Below are positions 13,685 to 13,739 of a DNA stretch of 13,739 bases, piece by piece. A program made the position numbers and the translations under genes. Position 1 is the stretch's first letter. Each line of letters begins with the position of its first letter. Under the pieces are notes generated by a model. That model searched no databases and had not been told where the DNA came from. It worked only from the letters and a program-made list of their open reading frames with translations. Location of the stretch: assembly GCA_947254025.1 (NCBI GenBank), contig CAMYBS010000030.1, positions 1 to 13,739 on the forward strand. The letters are read 5' to 3'. Source of the DNA: an uncultured Clostridia bacterium. GTDB lineage: Bacteria; Bacillota; Clostridia; Tissierellales; Peptoniphilaceae.

Positions 13685-13739
13685 TGTAAGGTGACCCCAC
13701 AAAGTTGGACCTAATACCAGAGTTAGAATTAAACTAGCT
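13685..13739. mobile_element. End of an IS3/IS150-type insertion sequence (partial)
   Basis: The window ends in a sequence starting TG and containing GTGACCCCACAAAGTTGGAC (13691-13710), which resembles the terminal inverted repeats of IS3-family, IS150-group elements (typically TGACCCCAAAAAGTTGGAC-like). No transposase frame is visible in the last 55 bases, so neither orientation nor completeness can be judged. The call rests on pattern memory of these ends. Confidence 0.6.

Noticed and set aside
1..13739. CRISPR array, tRNA or rRNA genes
   Set aside because: No regularly spaced long repeats outside the four repA units and no tRNA- or rRNA-like sequence were seen on either strand.

Overview
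The window looks like chromosome of an anaerobic, low-GC Gram-positive bacterium (Bacillota, Clostridia-like). The evidence is strong GGAGG-type ribosome binding sites, a stand-alone flavodiiron protein beside a DUF1858 redox protein, a formimidoyltransferase, a Lys-type-looking MurE and a LytTR/DUF3021 pair. I cannot name genus or species. The window also holds one end of an integrative conjugative element (ICE) and the tip of an insertion sequence.

Region 1 (1 to about 3010, all minus strand) is the end of an ICE of the Tn1549/CTn5 type. Reading away from the chromosome it carries a CD1845-like membrane protein, a terminator, a RepA_N replication initiator, a DnaC-like loader, PcfB (DUF3801) and the start of a VirD4 coupling protein. 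The last four genes are joined by three successive 4-base ATGA overlaps. The linker-coding part of repA contains four copies of a 22-23 base repeat, a likely internal replication origin. The element abuts the 3' end of rlmD, so that gene end is the probable attachment site.

Region 2 (3011 to about 9940, minus strand) is host chromosome. It starts at a good promoter with fprA (flavodiiron protein) and a DUF1858 protein, then a weak hairpin. A tight probable operon follows: acyl-ACP thioesterase, ftcD, mgtE, a diacylglycerol glucosyltransferase-like protein and rlmD. The last two genes begin with TTG. No strong terminator lies between rlmD and the ICE, so host transcription may run into the element.

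Region 3 (9940 to 12690, plus strand) is a two-gene cell-wall operon transcribed divergently from fprA: a MurE ligase with features of the L-lysine type, overlapping a secreted D,D-carboxypeptidase. A strong bidirectional hairpin ends it. The fprA and murE promoters have the same TTGAAA-17-TATAAT layout, arranged as an inverted pair.

Region 4 (12701 to 13739) holds a minus-strand LytTR regulator followed by a DUF3021 membrane protein, with a promoter and two small dyads upstream. The window then runs into what looks like the end of an IS3/IS150-type insertion sequence, placed directly after half of a terminator-like stem.

No wholly new system is evident. The best leads are the out-of-frame repeats inside repA, the rlmD/ICE junction with a short direct repeat, the LytTR/DUF3021 upstream region, and the possible IS insertion into a terminator loop.
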